A stretch of 64,000 bases of DNA from Dromiciops gliroides (taxonomy: Eukaryota > Chordata > Mammalia > Microbiotheria > Microbiotheriidae), in NCBI RefSeq assembly GCF_019393635.1, contig NC_057862.1, positions 417,491,669 to 417,555,668 on the forward strand. The letters are read 5' to 3'. Below the pieces are notes generated by a model. That model saw only the letters and a list, made by a program, of their open reading frames with translations, ran no database searches and was not told the origin of the DNA. Position 1 is the first letter of the stretch; every line of letters begins with the position of its first letter. Of the stretch, positions 11,180 through 21,317 are shown in pieces. Both the position numbers and the translations under genes were made by a program.

Positions 11180-11970
11180 AAAATTTTCATTTATGCCCTT
11201 TGGGCATAGTGCCAAATTGCTCTCCGGAATGGTTGGATCAGTTTAGAACTCTACCAATAGTGCATTAATGCCACCATTTCCCCCATATCCTTTGCAACAT
11301 TTGTCATTTTCTTTTTCTGTCATAACAGCAAATCTGATAGGTATGAGGTGATACCTCAGAGTTGTTTTGTTTAATTAATAATGGTTTAGAGCATTTTTTC
11401 ATGATTGTAGATAGATTTGATATCTTCTTCTGAAAACTGCCTGTGCATATTCTTTGACCATTTGTCAATTGGGGAATGACTTATATTATTAGAAATTTGA
11501 CTCAGTTGGCTATATATTTGAGAAATGAGGTCTTTATAAGAGAAACTTGCTGTAAAATGTTTCTTTCCTTCTAATCTTGATTGCATAGTTTTGTTTGTGC
11601 AAACCCTTTTGAACTTAACGTGAATGCTTGTTATCTTGTTTGGTCATAAATTCTTCCCTTACACATAGATCTGACAAATATTTCATGCTCCCCTAATATG
11701 CTTATGGTATCACTCTATGTATAAATCATGTATTCATTTTGACTTTACCTTGGTATTTGGTGAGAGATGTTGGTCTATGCTTGGTTTCTGTCAAACTGCT
11801 TTCCAGTTTTCCCAGAAATTTTTGTCAGATAGTGAGTTCTTGTCCCAAAAGCTGGGATCTTTGCATTTATCAAACACTATATTACCATGGTCATTACCTA
11901 CTGTGTATTGTGTACCCAATCTCTTCCACTGACCCATTGCTCTGTCTCTTAGGCTGTAATAGGTTGTTTT
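11180..11970 (-). mobile_element. L1 ORF2 3' region, antisense fragment
   Basis: The minus strand reads through the well-known marsupial L1 block with landmarks such as AATGGTCAAAGAATATGCAC and TTCTGAAAACTGCCTG (plus-strand 11425-11465). The same block occurs in sense orientation at about 46730-46760, which supports the assignment. The frame is broken and both ends are truncated. Confidence 0.85.
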
Positions 11971-12454
11971 GATGCCAAATCTCTTCTATCTTATCTTTAA
12001 ATTATCTTCACTAAACCCTACCATCCATCCCCTGAACTATTGTCCTTTTATGTCTGCTCCCTTTCTCAGCCAAATACTTGGAAAAAAGTTGTCTCTCAGA
12101 ATCAACTTCCCCTCCTTCTGTCCTCAACCTTTTGCAATATGGCTTTTGTTGTCATTGCTCACTTGCTTTCTTCATTGCCAATTCTGATGATCTTTTCTCA
12201 GTTATTCAGCCTGGCACGTTGGACACTGCTGATCACTCCTTCCTCCTAGATGCTCTTTAGTTTTCGTGACATTGCTCTCATGATTCTTCTTCTACCTGTC
12301 TCACTTTTTCAGCTTCCTTCCCTGACTCGTTTGCATGACTCTCCACAAGTGATACTGTTTCCCAAGGTTTTGTCCTAGGTCGTCTTCTCTTCTCCTATAC
12401 TCCCTTGGTAACCTCAACAATTCCCATTGGTTTTTAGCTATTTTTTCTATACAG

Positions 12455-12570
12455 ATGACTCACAGGTATGTATGTTTATATGATACATATATAGAAATAT
12501 ATACACATACATATGTATTATCCATGCACACATATATACATGTATGTATGTGTATGTGCACATCTACCTT
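12455..12570. repeat. TATG/CATA-type microsatellite
   Basis: Imperfect TATGTATG, ATACATAT and CACATATATACATG units form a diverged tetranucleotide-like array inside the LINE copy. Confidence 0.8.
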
Positions 12571-12919
12571 TAGCTTTAGTCCCAGATTAGCAACTGCCCA
12601 TTGGACAGTTGAAACTGGATGTCCTAGAGAAATCTCAAACTAAACATGAAAACAAAACCCAGTCCAAAATTGAACTTACCTTCTCCTCTAAAAGCTTCCA
12701 CCATCTTTCCAGTGTCTCAGGTTTGTAATCTTGGCATTATCCTTGATTCCACACTCTCCCTCACCCCACATGTCCATTCACTTGCCAAATCTTACCATTT
12801 CAACATCTACAACGTGTCCTGCATCTTATCCCTTCTTTTTTATTCACACTGCTATCCCCTTAGTTTATTGGCTCTTAACTTATTGCAATAGCCTCCTAAT
12901 TAATCTTTCTCATCTTTCA

Positions 12920-13045
12920 ACAATTAATCAATAAACATTTATTAAGCACCTACTATGTGCCAGGGCACTATGCTAAGCTCTGGGGATACAAAAAAAGGCA
13001 ATAAAGTCCCTGCCCTCAAGGAGTTTACAATCTAATGGGACACCG
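12920..13045 (-). mobile_element. Antisense L2-type 3' end inside the LINE
   Basis: The plus strand reads AAACATTTATTAAGCACCTA, then ATGTGCCAGGGCACTATGC, then CCTGCCCTCAAGGAG. This is the reverse complement of the usual L2 3' terminus, which is seen in sense at 42910-43027. Confidence 0.6.
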
Positions 13046-13645
13046 CTCCATTCCATGCTACACACAGTTAAGTAATTTTCCTTAAGCTTAGATATGGCTG
13101 GCCCTTTGACTCCCTTAATTCAACTAACTCCATTCGTTTCCTACTGCCTCTAGACTAAAATATAAATTCATCTGATTAGCTTCTAAAGCTCTCTATAACT
13201 CAGTCCCAACATACTTTTCCAGCCTAACTGGATAGTACTTGCCCTCTTACAGTGTGATCCAGCCACACTGGCTTTCTCTCTATTCCTCACTCATGACATA
13301 CTGTCTCTCATCCTTCTGCCTTTAAACTTGCCATCCCAATGCCTGGAGTGCCCTTCCCTCCTCCTCACCTCTACTGTAGAGTCCCTTCTCATTTAGGGTG
13401 CATCTCAGGAACCATCTTCTGCATGAAGCCTCTCCTAGCACCCTTAAATGTGACTACCTTCCCTGCCACATGACCTTTTATTGAATTACTTTACGTTTGT
13501 ATTTAGTAACTTTGTATTTATCCTGTATACATTTTTATATGTATTTGCCGTCTTCATTAGAAGGTAAGTTCAGCCTAAGCGGGGATTGTTCCATTCTTTT
13601 TACTTGTCTCCCCAGTGTCTAGCACAGTAGATGCTTGTAGGCTGA

Positions 13646-14780
13646 TTTCTAAAATGGGAGGGCTGAGCAGAGCCTCCAAAACTGCTTTATGGAAAACAAT
13701 TGCAAGTCTCCAAGATTGTAAATCAGATATTCTGAACCCATTTCAGGGATTACTTGTTCTTAACTGTCAGGATTACAGCATTAGAGCCATTAATTAATTA
13801 CAAAAATGTGCTCTACAGATGCCCCTTCCTTTTACTTCCTAAACCATTTATAGGAAACACCCAGCGACGTCTCGGGAAGGCCTGCCGGAAATCTATTTCT
13901 TGTGTCGGTTTAGAGGGCTTCACCTTAGGCAAGTGCCCAAAGAGAGGTGACATATAAAGGAAAGAGTGCTGGACTTGGGAAGGGGAAGATTCAGGGAGTC
14001 TCACCTTTGACATGGCTGTGCCCCCCTGGGCCAATTGTGTGCACCTGAGTCTCAGTTTGCTCTTCTCTAAAGTGGAGATAATAGTAATTATCTTATCAGG
14101 GAGGTGATGCTCATTTTACCAAATGAGACTAAGGATGTAAAAATGCTTTGCATTTTTAGAGCTGAGCTATGTGTTAGCTATTATTATAACCTAAGCCCCC
14201 AGGGTCCCAGAGCACTAAGGGACCTAAATATTTTCAATGGCAGTGGTCACTCTTAGAACACCATCCATCCACCCAGCCATGAAAAATCTGGCCAGCTCCT
14301 CCAAGAATTTGGTGTCAGCAGGTGGGCTCTGGTTGAAGGCACTTGGAGACAGTGACTGGATAGCATACATTTTTTTTTTTAATTCGTGTTTAGGAGGTAC
14401 CAGTCCTGGCTAAGGAGGAATTTGGGAGCATGGGATTCAGAAAGGGGTGTCAGTTCGCTTCTCCAAATTAGAGGCATCATCCAGGAGAATGCTCTGTGAA
14501 TTTAAGGGCATAGAAAAGCAGGTGAAGATAGTAACCCGGAGAGAGTCTGCTTCAAATGGCATGTTGGAGAAGAAATCAAGAGCAGCAAACTCCAGGCAAT
14601 TTTAAAGAAATAAGTTTTAATGCAGATTTGGGCTAGAACAGGAAAAACTGAAGAAAAACTGAGTAAAAAGTGCTGATTTTTGAGAAAGAAAAAATCAGGA
14701 ATGTATCTTTCCTGAGAAAACAATCTTGTCTTCTCAGCATGTACTGAAACATTTGCCCGCTGTTGCTGTGTATATTTCTT
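13646..14780. other. Intergenic, end of the CEBPG-PEPD spacer
   Basis: A sense MIR-like fossil lies at about 13955-14195 (GTGCTGGACTTGGGAAG, then CTCAGTTTGCTCTTCTCTAAA). No gene is seen. The last few hundred bases approach the PEPD poly(A) site and may include regulatory sequence for 3' processing. Confidence 0.55.
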
Positions 14781-15006
14781 TTAAATCAGCATTTATTCCC
14801 TACCCCCACCCCAAAGGAATTGGGATTGCATTCTTGGAAGGGCAGATCAACCATCCAGAGAAAACTTGGTATTCTAGTAATAAGGCATTGGTACTTAATA
14901 TTATGATTTGCTTGGCTGATTTCATGAGAAGCCATAAATGTGAGACTGTGACTCTCCATGGATTATCACATTTTAGAGAAGGGAGTGGGCTGGGAACCCC
15001 CAGGCT
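14781..15006 (-). other. PEPD: PEPD 3' UTR (probable)
   Basis: This is the sequence between the PEPD stop codon and the nearest downstream AATAAA on the minus strand. A length near 220 nt is plausible for this gene. The extent is an inference from the signal at 14792-14797. Confidence 0.5.
14792..14797 (-). terminator. PEPD: PEPD polyadenylation signal (AATAAA on - strand)
   Basis: TTTATT on the plus strand gives AATAAA about 210 nt beyond the PEPD stop codon. No strongly GT-rich tract follows at once, so the call is moderate. Confidence 0.5.
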
Positions 15007-15147
15007 CTACTCCTTTGGGGCAGGAACGGGGGCGAAGGCCTTGTGGGAGTCTGCCATACATGCTTCTATTTCCTCCACGGTTCGAGGCACACAGGTCAAT
15101 AGCTCCATACCATTGGCAGTCACCACCACATCCTCCTCTATGCGAAC
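15007..15147 (-). CDS. PEPD: Prolidase (Xaa-Pro dipeptidase), terminal coding exon
   Basis: This exon encodes the last 46 residues, from VRIEEDVVV to a stop TAG at 15009-15007. It follows a clean acceptor (CTGTCCTAG, AG at 15149-15148). It carries Arg450 and Glu452 (human numbering, in the R-I-E-E-D motif); Glu452 is one of the metal ligands in the known enzyme, and Arg450 is a conserved active-site residue. The conserved motif [16 protein letters not shown] is present. The C-terminal tail (after residue 480) is diverged and ends one residue later than in human as I remember it. The exon starts in phase 0 and joins GGC-GGG of the previous exon. It would be exon 15 by human count. Confidence 0.95.
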   Translation of the reverse strand, partial: VRIEEDVVVTANGMELLTCVPRTVEEIEACMADSHKAFAPVPAPKE

Positions 15148-15394
15148 CTAGGACAGGCAGACATACACACCCATTACTATGGGGTCCTCACATTACAATC
15201 CTGTGTGGCCCAGATGAGGCCCGTGCATAGGGCTTGCAAGATTTCTGCACTTTCCTTTCTTGGAGGGCACCCTGTTACCTTGAGGGTGGGTATGAGCCCT
15301 TCTCAAGTGGGATTATTGAGGGGGCTCTAGGAGGGGGACAGGGTGAAGCATCCCAGGAAGTTCCAAGTGTCACAGATGTACACAGTGATTGATT

Positions 15395-15632
15395 ATCAAG
15401 AGGCAAGGAAAGCAGCATGGAATGATGGTCAGATGGCTGGACTTGAAGTTAGGAAGACCTGGTTTCAAATTCTGTCTCAAACGCAGGTAAATTTTCTGAG
15501 CCTCAGATTCTTCATCTATAAAATAGAGCAATGAAAGCATCTCCCTCATAGGGTGGTTGTGAGGACCAAATGAGATAACCCATGTAAAGGACTTTGCAAA
15601 CCTTCAAGTGCTATATCAATGTCAGCTATTCT
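15395..15632 (+). mobile_element. MIR-like SINE fossil
   Basis: The order GCATGGAATGATGGTCAG, GACCTGGTTTCAAATTCTG, CTCAGATTCTTCATCTATAAA and GTTGTGAGGACCAAATGAGA follows the MIR layout in sense. Its 3' part is cut by the SINE at 15633, whose 16-bp target duplication derives from it. Confidence 0.75.
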
Positions 15633-15802
15633 TTTTTTGGTGGGGGTGGGGGTGGGGGTGGGGCCTTGGGGCAATGAGGGTTAAGTGACTTGCCCAGGGT
15701 CACACAGCTAGTAAATATCAAATGTCTGAGGCTGGATTTGTACTCAGGTCTTCCTGAATCCAGGGCCAGTGCTTTATCCACTGTGCCACCTAGCTGCCCC
15801 AC
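15633..15802 (-). mobile_element. WSINE1-like SINE with G-rich tail
   Basis: This is a full antisense copy (CCACCTAGCTGCCCC head near 15786-15800). A perfect 16-bp target duplication lies at 15617-15632 and 15803-15818. In place of a plain poly(A) tail it has a GGGGGT array (15639-15663 on the plus strand), which could form a G-quadruplex. Confidence 0.93.
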
Positions 15803-15818
15803 CAATGTCAGCTATTCT

Positions 15819-17101
15819 AAAAGCCACAAGAGTACTAGGGGATTAGAGTTAGCCCCTTAGCAATGGGGTTGGGGAGCACTTGGAGCTGCTCGAAGGGTCT
15901 TGCTGGATGGTTGTTCTCTTGGGGGATTTCAAGGGTAGGATGGGAGCTTTCATAGCTCCAATGTAGCTCTGGCTTCTGGGATGCCCCTGGCCTAAGTTCT
16001 CTACTGGTCACATCTTTCTGTGGGTTTCTGACAATGGGGTATGTGGCTTTTCCTGGGGTCAGTGGGAGAGCTCAACCCTGAAAGCCACTTTTTTCTGCAC
16101 AGAATCAGTCACAGCTTAAGGCCTCATGGAGACCTCTCTGTCTCCCAGGTTTGTCCAACCCGGCCAACTCCTAGCTCCCCATTTGGTGCCCTTGCTGAGG
16201 ACTGGTGGGAAGGGTGGAGCAGTCCATCACAGGGCTGGAGGATTCAGTCTGTATTTCTCCCTTAAGCTCCTCCAGAGAAATCGGGAGATTAGAACCTGAG
16301 GTTGACTTCTTGGTGATGCTGGGGGCTCCAGGCTGGAAGCAGAACAGACTCAATTCCTTTGTGGACCTCAGCCCCTCACAAAACCAGCCTGACATTATTT
16401 AAAGCTGCCTCTGCCAGACTCTGGGAGCCACAGAGCTTACAGGTAGCACTAACCCTTCTCCCTTTTTCTCACATATAGCCAGAGTGACCCTGGCCTGGCC
16501 AGAGGGCTGAATCTGGCTTTCTCCTTCACGGTAAGTCAGGGCCTAAAAAACGAGCCCAAAGTAAAACTAAAGATATCCTCTAAGAGCTGAGCATGAGCCT
16601 CAAACCAATGCTACTCAGTTGCCTGGACCTCCTAGCTGCTGATGTGGCCACAGCACATGCTCATACGCACAGAGGATGCCCCTGGCCCCATTAAAGGACA
16701 TGAAGCGGCAAGGAAGGCCTACCCTGGGCCATCCACATTCTTCCCACTTGGTTTTCCTCATGACCAAGGACGCGTGTCTGTGAGATTGCTGACAGATGCG
16801 TCATCCTGTGGCCAGGTGTGAAGCTCACCAGCTCACATGGGGACTGAATCCATCTACTTATTAGCATCATGTGCCTAACTCGGGGCTAACTGGCCCCACA
16901 AGCAGAGTAACTAGTATGCCCAGAATGTGCCATATGGACCATCTGAGGGGCACCTGGTGGTGGGGAGAAATAACAAGAGGAGTCCACATCAGGCTAAGCC
17001 AATGCACAGATGCCCCCTTGAGTCTGAGTCCATCCCTCTCTCCCTGCAAACATGGTCAGACCTGCTCCCCCCTCAGCAACCTCCCCAACCAACTGATAAA
17101 C
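15819..17101. other. PEPD intron segment, no gene seen
   Basis: This GC-rich sequence has no recognisable repeat and no supported exon. Open frames here lack homology I recognise and overlap on both strands. Confidence 0.5.
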
Positions 17102-17140
17102 TTGTTATCTCCCTGAACTGTCAGTTCAGGGAGATAACAA
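17102..17140. repeat. Perfect 39-bp palindrome (19-bp arms, 1-nt centre)
   Basis: Arm 17102-17120 is the exact reverse complement of arm 17122-17140, with T at 17121 between. Each arm contains a GATA-type word (TTATCT and AGATAA). The flanks 17101 and 17141 do not pair, so the symmetry ends sharply. Confidence 0.97.
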
Positions 17141-17509
17141 TCCCACAGCTGCCACAAATGATTCAACAGGGAAGGGCAAAGTCCTGGAGATTTGTGAGTC
17201 ACATGCGCTCTGGCCCAGGCCAGAGCAGGGGATACAGGGCCAGGCATTGCCCCCTTGGTGTTCAAATCAGGACACTGCACTGGCCTCTGGGTTCTGGACG
17301 AGGGCCTGGCAGTTGCCTCGGCTTCCCTGACTCGTCTTCTCCACCATTCAGTGTCAGGGCCAAGCCTCCACCCACGGTGTCCTGGGGACTGTCGACCATG
17401 AGGTATCTGGACTGGTTGGAAACAGCAGACTTGCTTACTGTGTAAAAGAGAAGGCTCCGGGGACATGGCAGCCATCTTAAAAAGTTCATGTGGAAGGGCA
17501 ATTAAGACC

Positions 17510-17705
17510 GGTTCTGCTTAGGCCCAGAAGGCAGGACCAAGAGTGAAATTTGATAGGAGGAAACACTTGCTGACCATCTTAGCTGAGGTTTTTCAAGTGG
17601 AGGCTGACTACATGTCTTCTTGATGCCAGTAGTGAAAAGAGGGTCTGGGCTGGAATAAGTGACAATCTCAGAAGTTTCTTCCAACTGAGATGCTGTGAGT
17701 GTGAC
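17510..17705 (+). mobile_element. L3/CR1-type LINE 3' remnant
   Basis: The words AGAAGGCAGGACCAAGAGTG, TTTTTCAAGTGGAGGCTGACT and TTCTTCCAACTGAGATGCTG are in the order of the 3' end of the CR1-like LINE, which is also seen at 20460-21080. Confidence 0.65.
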
Positions 17706-17816
17706 ATTGATAATAACTGCATAGCACTTTAAGGTTTGCAAAGTGCTTTCTCAGTATTATCCCAACAACTGTGTGAAGTAAATGCAATCAGTCCTGCAAC
17801 AAAGAGGGGTACTCAC

Positions 17817-18008
17817 CCCGCCGAATCCCCGGAAGCGCTGCAGGGTGTGGCTATTGATGAAGCAGGCCCGAGCAGGGTCGGCCAAGGCCTGGTCAAGGAG
17901 GTGGTCAATGAAGTAGATGCCTGGCTCCACAGTCAGCACCATCCCCTGCTCCAGCTTCCGGGCTGTCCGCAGACTCCTCAGACCTGGCTCATCGATACGT
18001 TCCACGCC
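17817..18008 (-). CDS. PEPD: Prolidase coding exon with the metal ligand Glu412
   Basis: This exon encodes 64 residues, from GVERIDEPG to RFRGFGG, exactly matching the human spacing for residues 385-448. It contains the T-V-E-P-G-I-Y-F motif; its Glu (412 in human numbering) is a metal ligand in the catalytic pita-bread fold. It also contains L-R-T-A-R, with the conserved Arg398. The acceptor is CTGCCAG (AG at 18010-18009) and the donor is GTGAGT at 17816-17811; both ends are in phase 0. The frame is open with no stop. The substitutions are conservative (for example Lys-Leu-Glu for His-Leu-Gln after T-A-R). It would be exon 14 by human count. Confidence 0.96.
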
Positions 18009-19977
18009 CTGGCAGAAAAGGGAGGGAAGAGGAAGGTGGCTGGTCAGTGCCTGCTGCAAATGGATTGGGGAGAGGTGTTGGGGCCCAGAAGCAACCAGAC
18101 ATCAGAGCTGCAAGAGACCCCCCACCCCTGGCCCCAGGCCTTTTCTCCCTGGACAGACGGACAGACCACAGCCCCAAGAGCTTCAAACGCTGCCTCAGCC
18201 TCCCTGCTCACTCTGGCGAGCTGCCCCCAGTTACACTGTGCTCTGTTGGGGGAGCTAGGACCAGGGCCCAGATAACTTGACTCTCAAGTCAGCAGCTAAC
18301 CAGGGCCAAGCTCGTGGTAAGCTGTTTTTTGTCAGATCCAGAATGCCTCCTCCTCTCCCGACGGCAGCTCAGGCCCCACCTTCTCCATGGAGCGTTCTCT
18401 GACGATCCCACCTCAGGACTCTGATGTGGCTCAGTCTTTACTCATCGCTCCCTAGTGGTTTCCCACCTGTTATTTTTGTCTTGCACAGCAGACTGTGACC
18501 CCTGGCTTGTGGGGCTCTTTCTTGTAGCAGAACATCACTTGTTGGCTGCTCTCCCCCTTTCAGCCTCTCCCAATCCAGGACATGCTGGGTGAGGCCTCCC
18601 CCCAGGGCCAAGAAGACTAGACTCAAATGTGCAGCCTGGGTATGTATGTAAATGTATGCCTGGGTGCTAACCCTCAGGGGGGCAGGAGCTCAGAGAAGGA
18701 GGGGCAAAACGTCTACATGTAAGACAACGGGGGCTGGACATGGGCCCTTACAGAACCCGACACTGTTTGTAACTTCCCCCTGCCTCCCCCAGGGCCCCCT
18801 GACACCCCCCCCCCCACCTTGCAGCAGACTTGCAGAGCTCCTCTGTGGTGTTCTCTCTGATGATGCAATTACCACAAGCCGGGTCCCTTGTGGAGGATCA
18901 CATACTGACCCAGGTGCTGTGGGACCCATGGGCCCTGGCACTGAGCTCCGTACAACATCCTTGAGCAAAGGTTGTCAAATGACTTGCGGCTGTGACCTTC
19001 TGACCATGTTCTCCGGGCCTTCACTCTGTGTACCATGCCCGAGTGTCCTCCAGCATCCACACTCTCCTCCTCATTTCCTAACCCCTCTTCCTCCCCCTCC
19101 CCAGGCCTTACTCTTCCCCTGGCACCCCCATACACTTTAGCCCCACGTCTGTGCCCATCCCTCTGAGCAGCCAAGGGAGCGGTTATGCTCTACATTCAGC
19201 ATACATGGCGCCTGCTTTGGCTCTAGACATCAGCTGGGGTTTCCAGCAGCCCAGGGCCAGGCTTCCAGACCTCTTCCTCAGCCGACCTGAGGATGGGCCC
19301 CTCTCCTGGCTGGGGGAACAGTTTACCCAAAGTCCAGCATAGCCAAAAAAGCTCTTAAGGCAGCTCATGAGGCCTCTCAGGGCTGTTCTTTCCCTTCTAA
19401 GAGACAAATGTGGGAAAGCGGCCCTGTGAATCCTGTCTCCTGGGTCTCCCCTTCCCCCTCCCCAGGTTTCCAGCCAGCCTTCCAGGAGGACAGAAAGGTG
19501 CTGTCACAGTCCAACTGGAGTCTACTTTTGGCACATGCACATGCCTATCCATATGAGTGCATGCTCAAAGACACAGTCATGCAAATGACACAAAATCCCT
19601 TATCTTATCCCAAATACTCCACGTTGTGAAGGGACCCTAGATCAGAGCAGCCCCTTTGGGGCAGTGGAATATGTCTAGAAGTACTCTGCTTTGTGTGCAA
19701 GTAATTATTTGTGGGCCAGTCAATGGCCAATCTGGAAACAGGTCTCTGCTGGAGTGCCCCAGGGATCTATCTTTAGTTTTATGCTATTCAATATTTTTTA
19801 TCAATGACTGGAATGAAGGTAGGAGAAGGTTTATCAGATTTGCAGATGACATAAAGCTGAGGATTGCTAAGATCTGGAGGAAGAACAGTGCCACATTGCC
19901 AGGCTTAGGTTAGAACACTGGGCCAAGCCTAATAAGAAGAAACATGATGGGCATAAATGTAAAGTTTTATGATTGAG

Positions 19978-20137
19978 GGTTTTTTTGGTTTTTGGTTTTT
20001 GGCTGGGCAATGAGGGTTAAGTGATTTGCCCAGGGTCACATAGCTAGTAAGTATCAAGTGTCTGAGGCTGGATTTGAACTCAGGTGCTCCTGAATTCAAG
20101 GCCAGTGCTTTATCCACTGCGCCACCTAGCTGCCCCC
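19978..20137 (-). mobile_element. WSINE1-like SINE inside the CR1 LINE
   Basis: This antisense copy has the CGCCACCTAGCTGCCCC head at its right end and a T-rich tail complement at the left. A 9-bp direct repeat (ATGATTGAG, 19969-19977 and 20138-20146) flanks it. Confidence 0.9.
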
Positions 20138-20189
20138 ATGATTGAGTTTTAAAAAAACCAACTGCCTAAATACCAGAAGGGAAAGTTAT

Positions 20190-20440
20190 TCGTAGACAAT
20201 TGTTGTTGTTATTGAGTTATGTCTGACTCTTCATGACCGCATTTGGTATTTTCTTGGCAAAAATATACTGGAGCAGTTCTCCAGCTCATTTGACAGATGA
20301 GGAAACTGAGACCACAGGGTTAAGTGATTTGCCTGGTAAGTGTCTGAGGCTGGATTTGAACTTGGGAAGATGAGTCTTCTGGATTCCCGGGTCTGGTTCT
20401 CTGAGCACTGTGGTGCCACCCAACTGCCCTATTCTTAGAA
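20190..20440 (-). mobile_element. Second-family marsupial SINE, near full length
   Basis: Going from left to right, it contains TTGTTGTTGTTATTGAGTTA, TCTGACTCTTCATGACCGC, GATGAGGAAACTGAGACC and GGTGCCACCCAACTGCC. The left half is unlike the common SINE here; the right half shares the CORE-like block. It matches the complement of the fragment at 6080-6232. Confidence 0.7.
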
Positions 20441-21285
20441 AAGACCAGGGAGTTTTTGTGAACCATAAGCTCGATATGAGTTAACGGTGTGGCATGGTAG
20501 AAAAAAGTCTGATGCAGTTTTTGGGTGTGATGAGAGGCATAATGTCCAGAGCAAGTGAGGGGTCAGTCCTGCTGAGCCGCCCTGTGCCAGACTCCATCTA
20601 CAGCAGTGTGCTCAGTTCCAAGGACCACATTTTAAGAAGGGGACTGACAAACTGGAACGTCTTCAGTGAAGGGAAACCGAAAGGATTTGGAAGCCAGAGG
20701 CCACTGCATGGTCAGATGAGGTGAAGGAGTCTAGAATGGTCAGCCCATAGGAAAGAAGGCCCGAGAGGGGCAGCAGGGCTACCTTCAAGTACGCAGTGGT
20801 GTCCTAAAGAAGAGGGAGCTGACCAGTTCTTCCTGGGTCTCCAGGGCCAAAGCAGGAAGAGGGGGCAGAAGGTGGCAGAGGGGCAGATTTAGGCTGAAGA
20901 CAAGGGAAAGCTTCCTGAGAACGAGAGCTATCCCAACATAGAATGAAGGGCTGCTCTCAGAGGGAGTGAATTCCCCTTCACTAAAGGTCTTCAAACAGAG
21001 GCCAGATTGACTTTACACGTGGGGGATGGTGGAGCTGGACTAGCTGACAACTGAGGTTTCTTTTAACTGTGAGATCCCTGATCAATCATACTACTTTACA
21101 CATAAATGATACCCCACTTTACAGATGAAGAAGCTGAGGCAGACAGGTTAAATGACTTGCCCAGGATCACAAAACTTGTAAGTGCCTGAGGCTAAATTTA
21201 AGCTCATGTCTTCTGGACTCCCAGTCTAACGTTCTATCCACCTCAGCTTCTAGCACATAGTGTTTAACACATTTAAAAAAAAAAT

Positions 21286-21317
21286 TCATCCATCCATCCA
21301 TCCATCCATCCATCCAC
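21286..21317. repeat. (CATC)n microsatellite
   Basis: Eight near-perfect CATC units are followed by degenerate CACT and CATT units. Confidence 0.93.

Larger units (their letters stand above)
11976..13645 (+). mobile_element. L2/CR1-clade LINE, long degenerate copy
   Basis: Pyrimidine-rich sequence follows the order of a mammalian L2/CR1-type LINE. It has an ORF2-like part with TCCTTCCTCCTAGATGCTCT (12238-12257), a middle part (12640-12840), and a 3' UTR ending at CCCCAGTGTCTAGCACAGTA near 13610-13630. Frames are broken throughout. The copy is interrupted by a microsatellite at 12455-12570 and an antisense L2-type segment at about 12920-13045. Confidence 0.7.
15148..17816 (-). other. PEPD: PEPD intron between the last two coding exons
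   Basis: The donor is GTGAGT (17816-17811) and the acceptor is AG at 15149-15148. The intron contains a MIR-like fossil at about 15395-15632, a SINE, an L3/CR1-type 3' remnant at about 17510-17705, another ancient repeat word at 17706-17790, and a 39-bp palindrome. It is GC-richer than its surroundings, so several longer ORFs occur by chance. Confidence 0.85.
19645..21085 (+). mobile_element. L3/CR1-type LINE, degenerate, interrupted twice
   Basis: The plus strand keeps reverse transcriptase traces: a Val/Cys-Pro-Arg/Gln-Gly/Asp stretch, then FFINDWNEG, then RFADDIKL, which carries the FADD-type catalytic motif (about 19755-19860). The 3' part from 20460 onward has the AACCATAAGCTCGATATGAG and GGTCTTCAAACAGAGGCCAGA blocks typical of this LINE. 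Insertions at 19978-20137 and about 20190-20440 split it. Confidence 0.75.

Noticed and set aside
16867..17475. Overlapping open frames of 80-172 codons on both strands
   Set aside because: They occur in a GC-rich stretch, run in several frames at once, and cover the palindrome; no homology is recognised.
19656..19913. Reverse-transcriptase-like reading frame as a live gene
   Set aside because: It is a fragment of a dead CR1-type LINE, with frame breaks and two SINE insertions.
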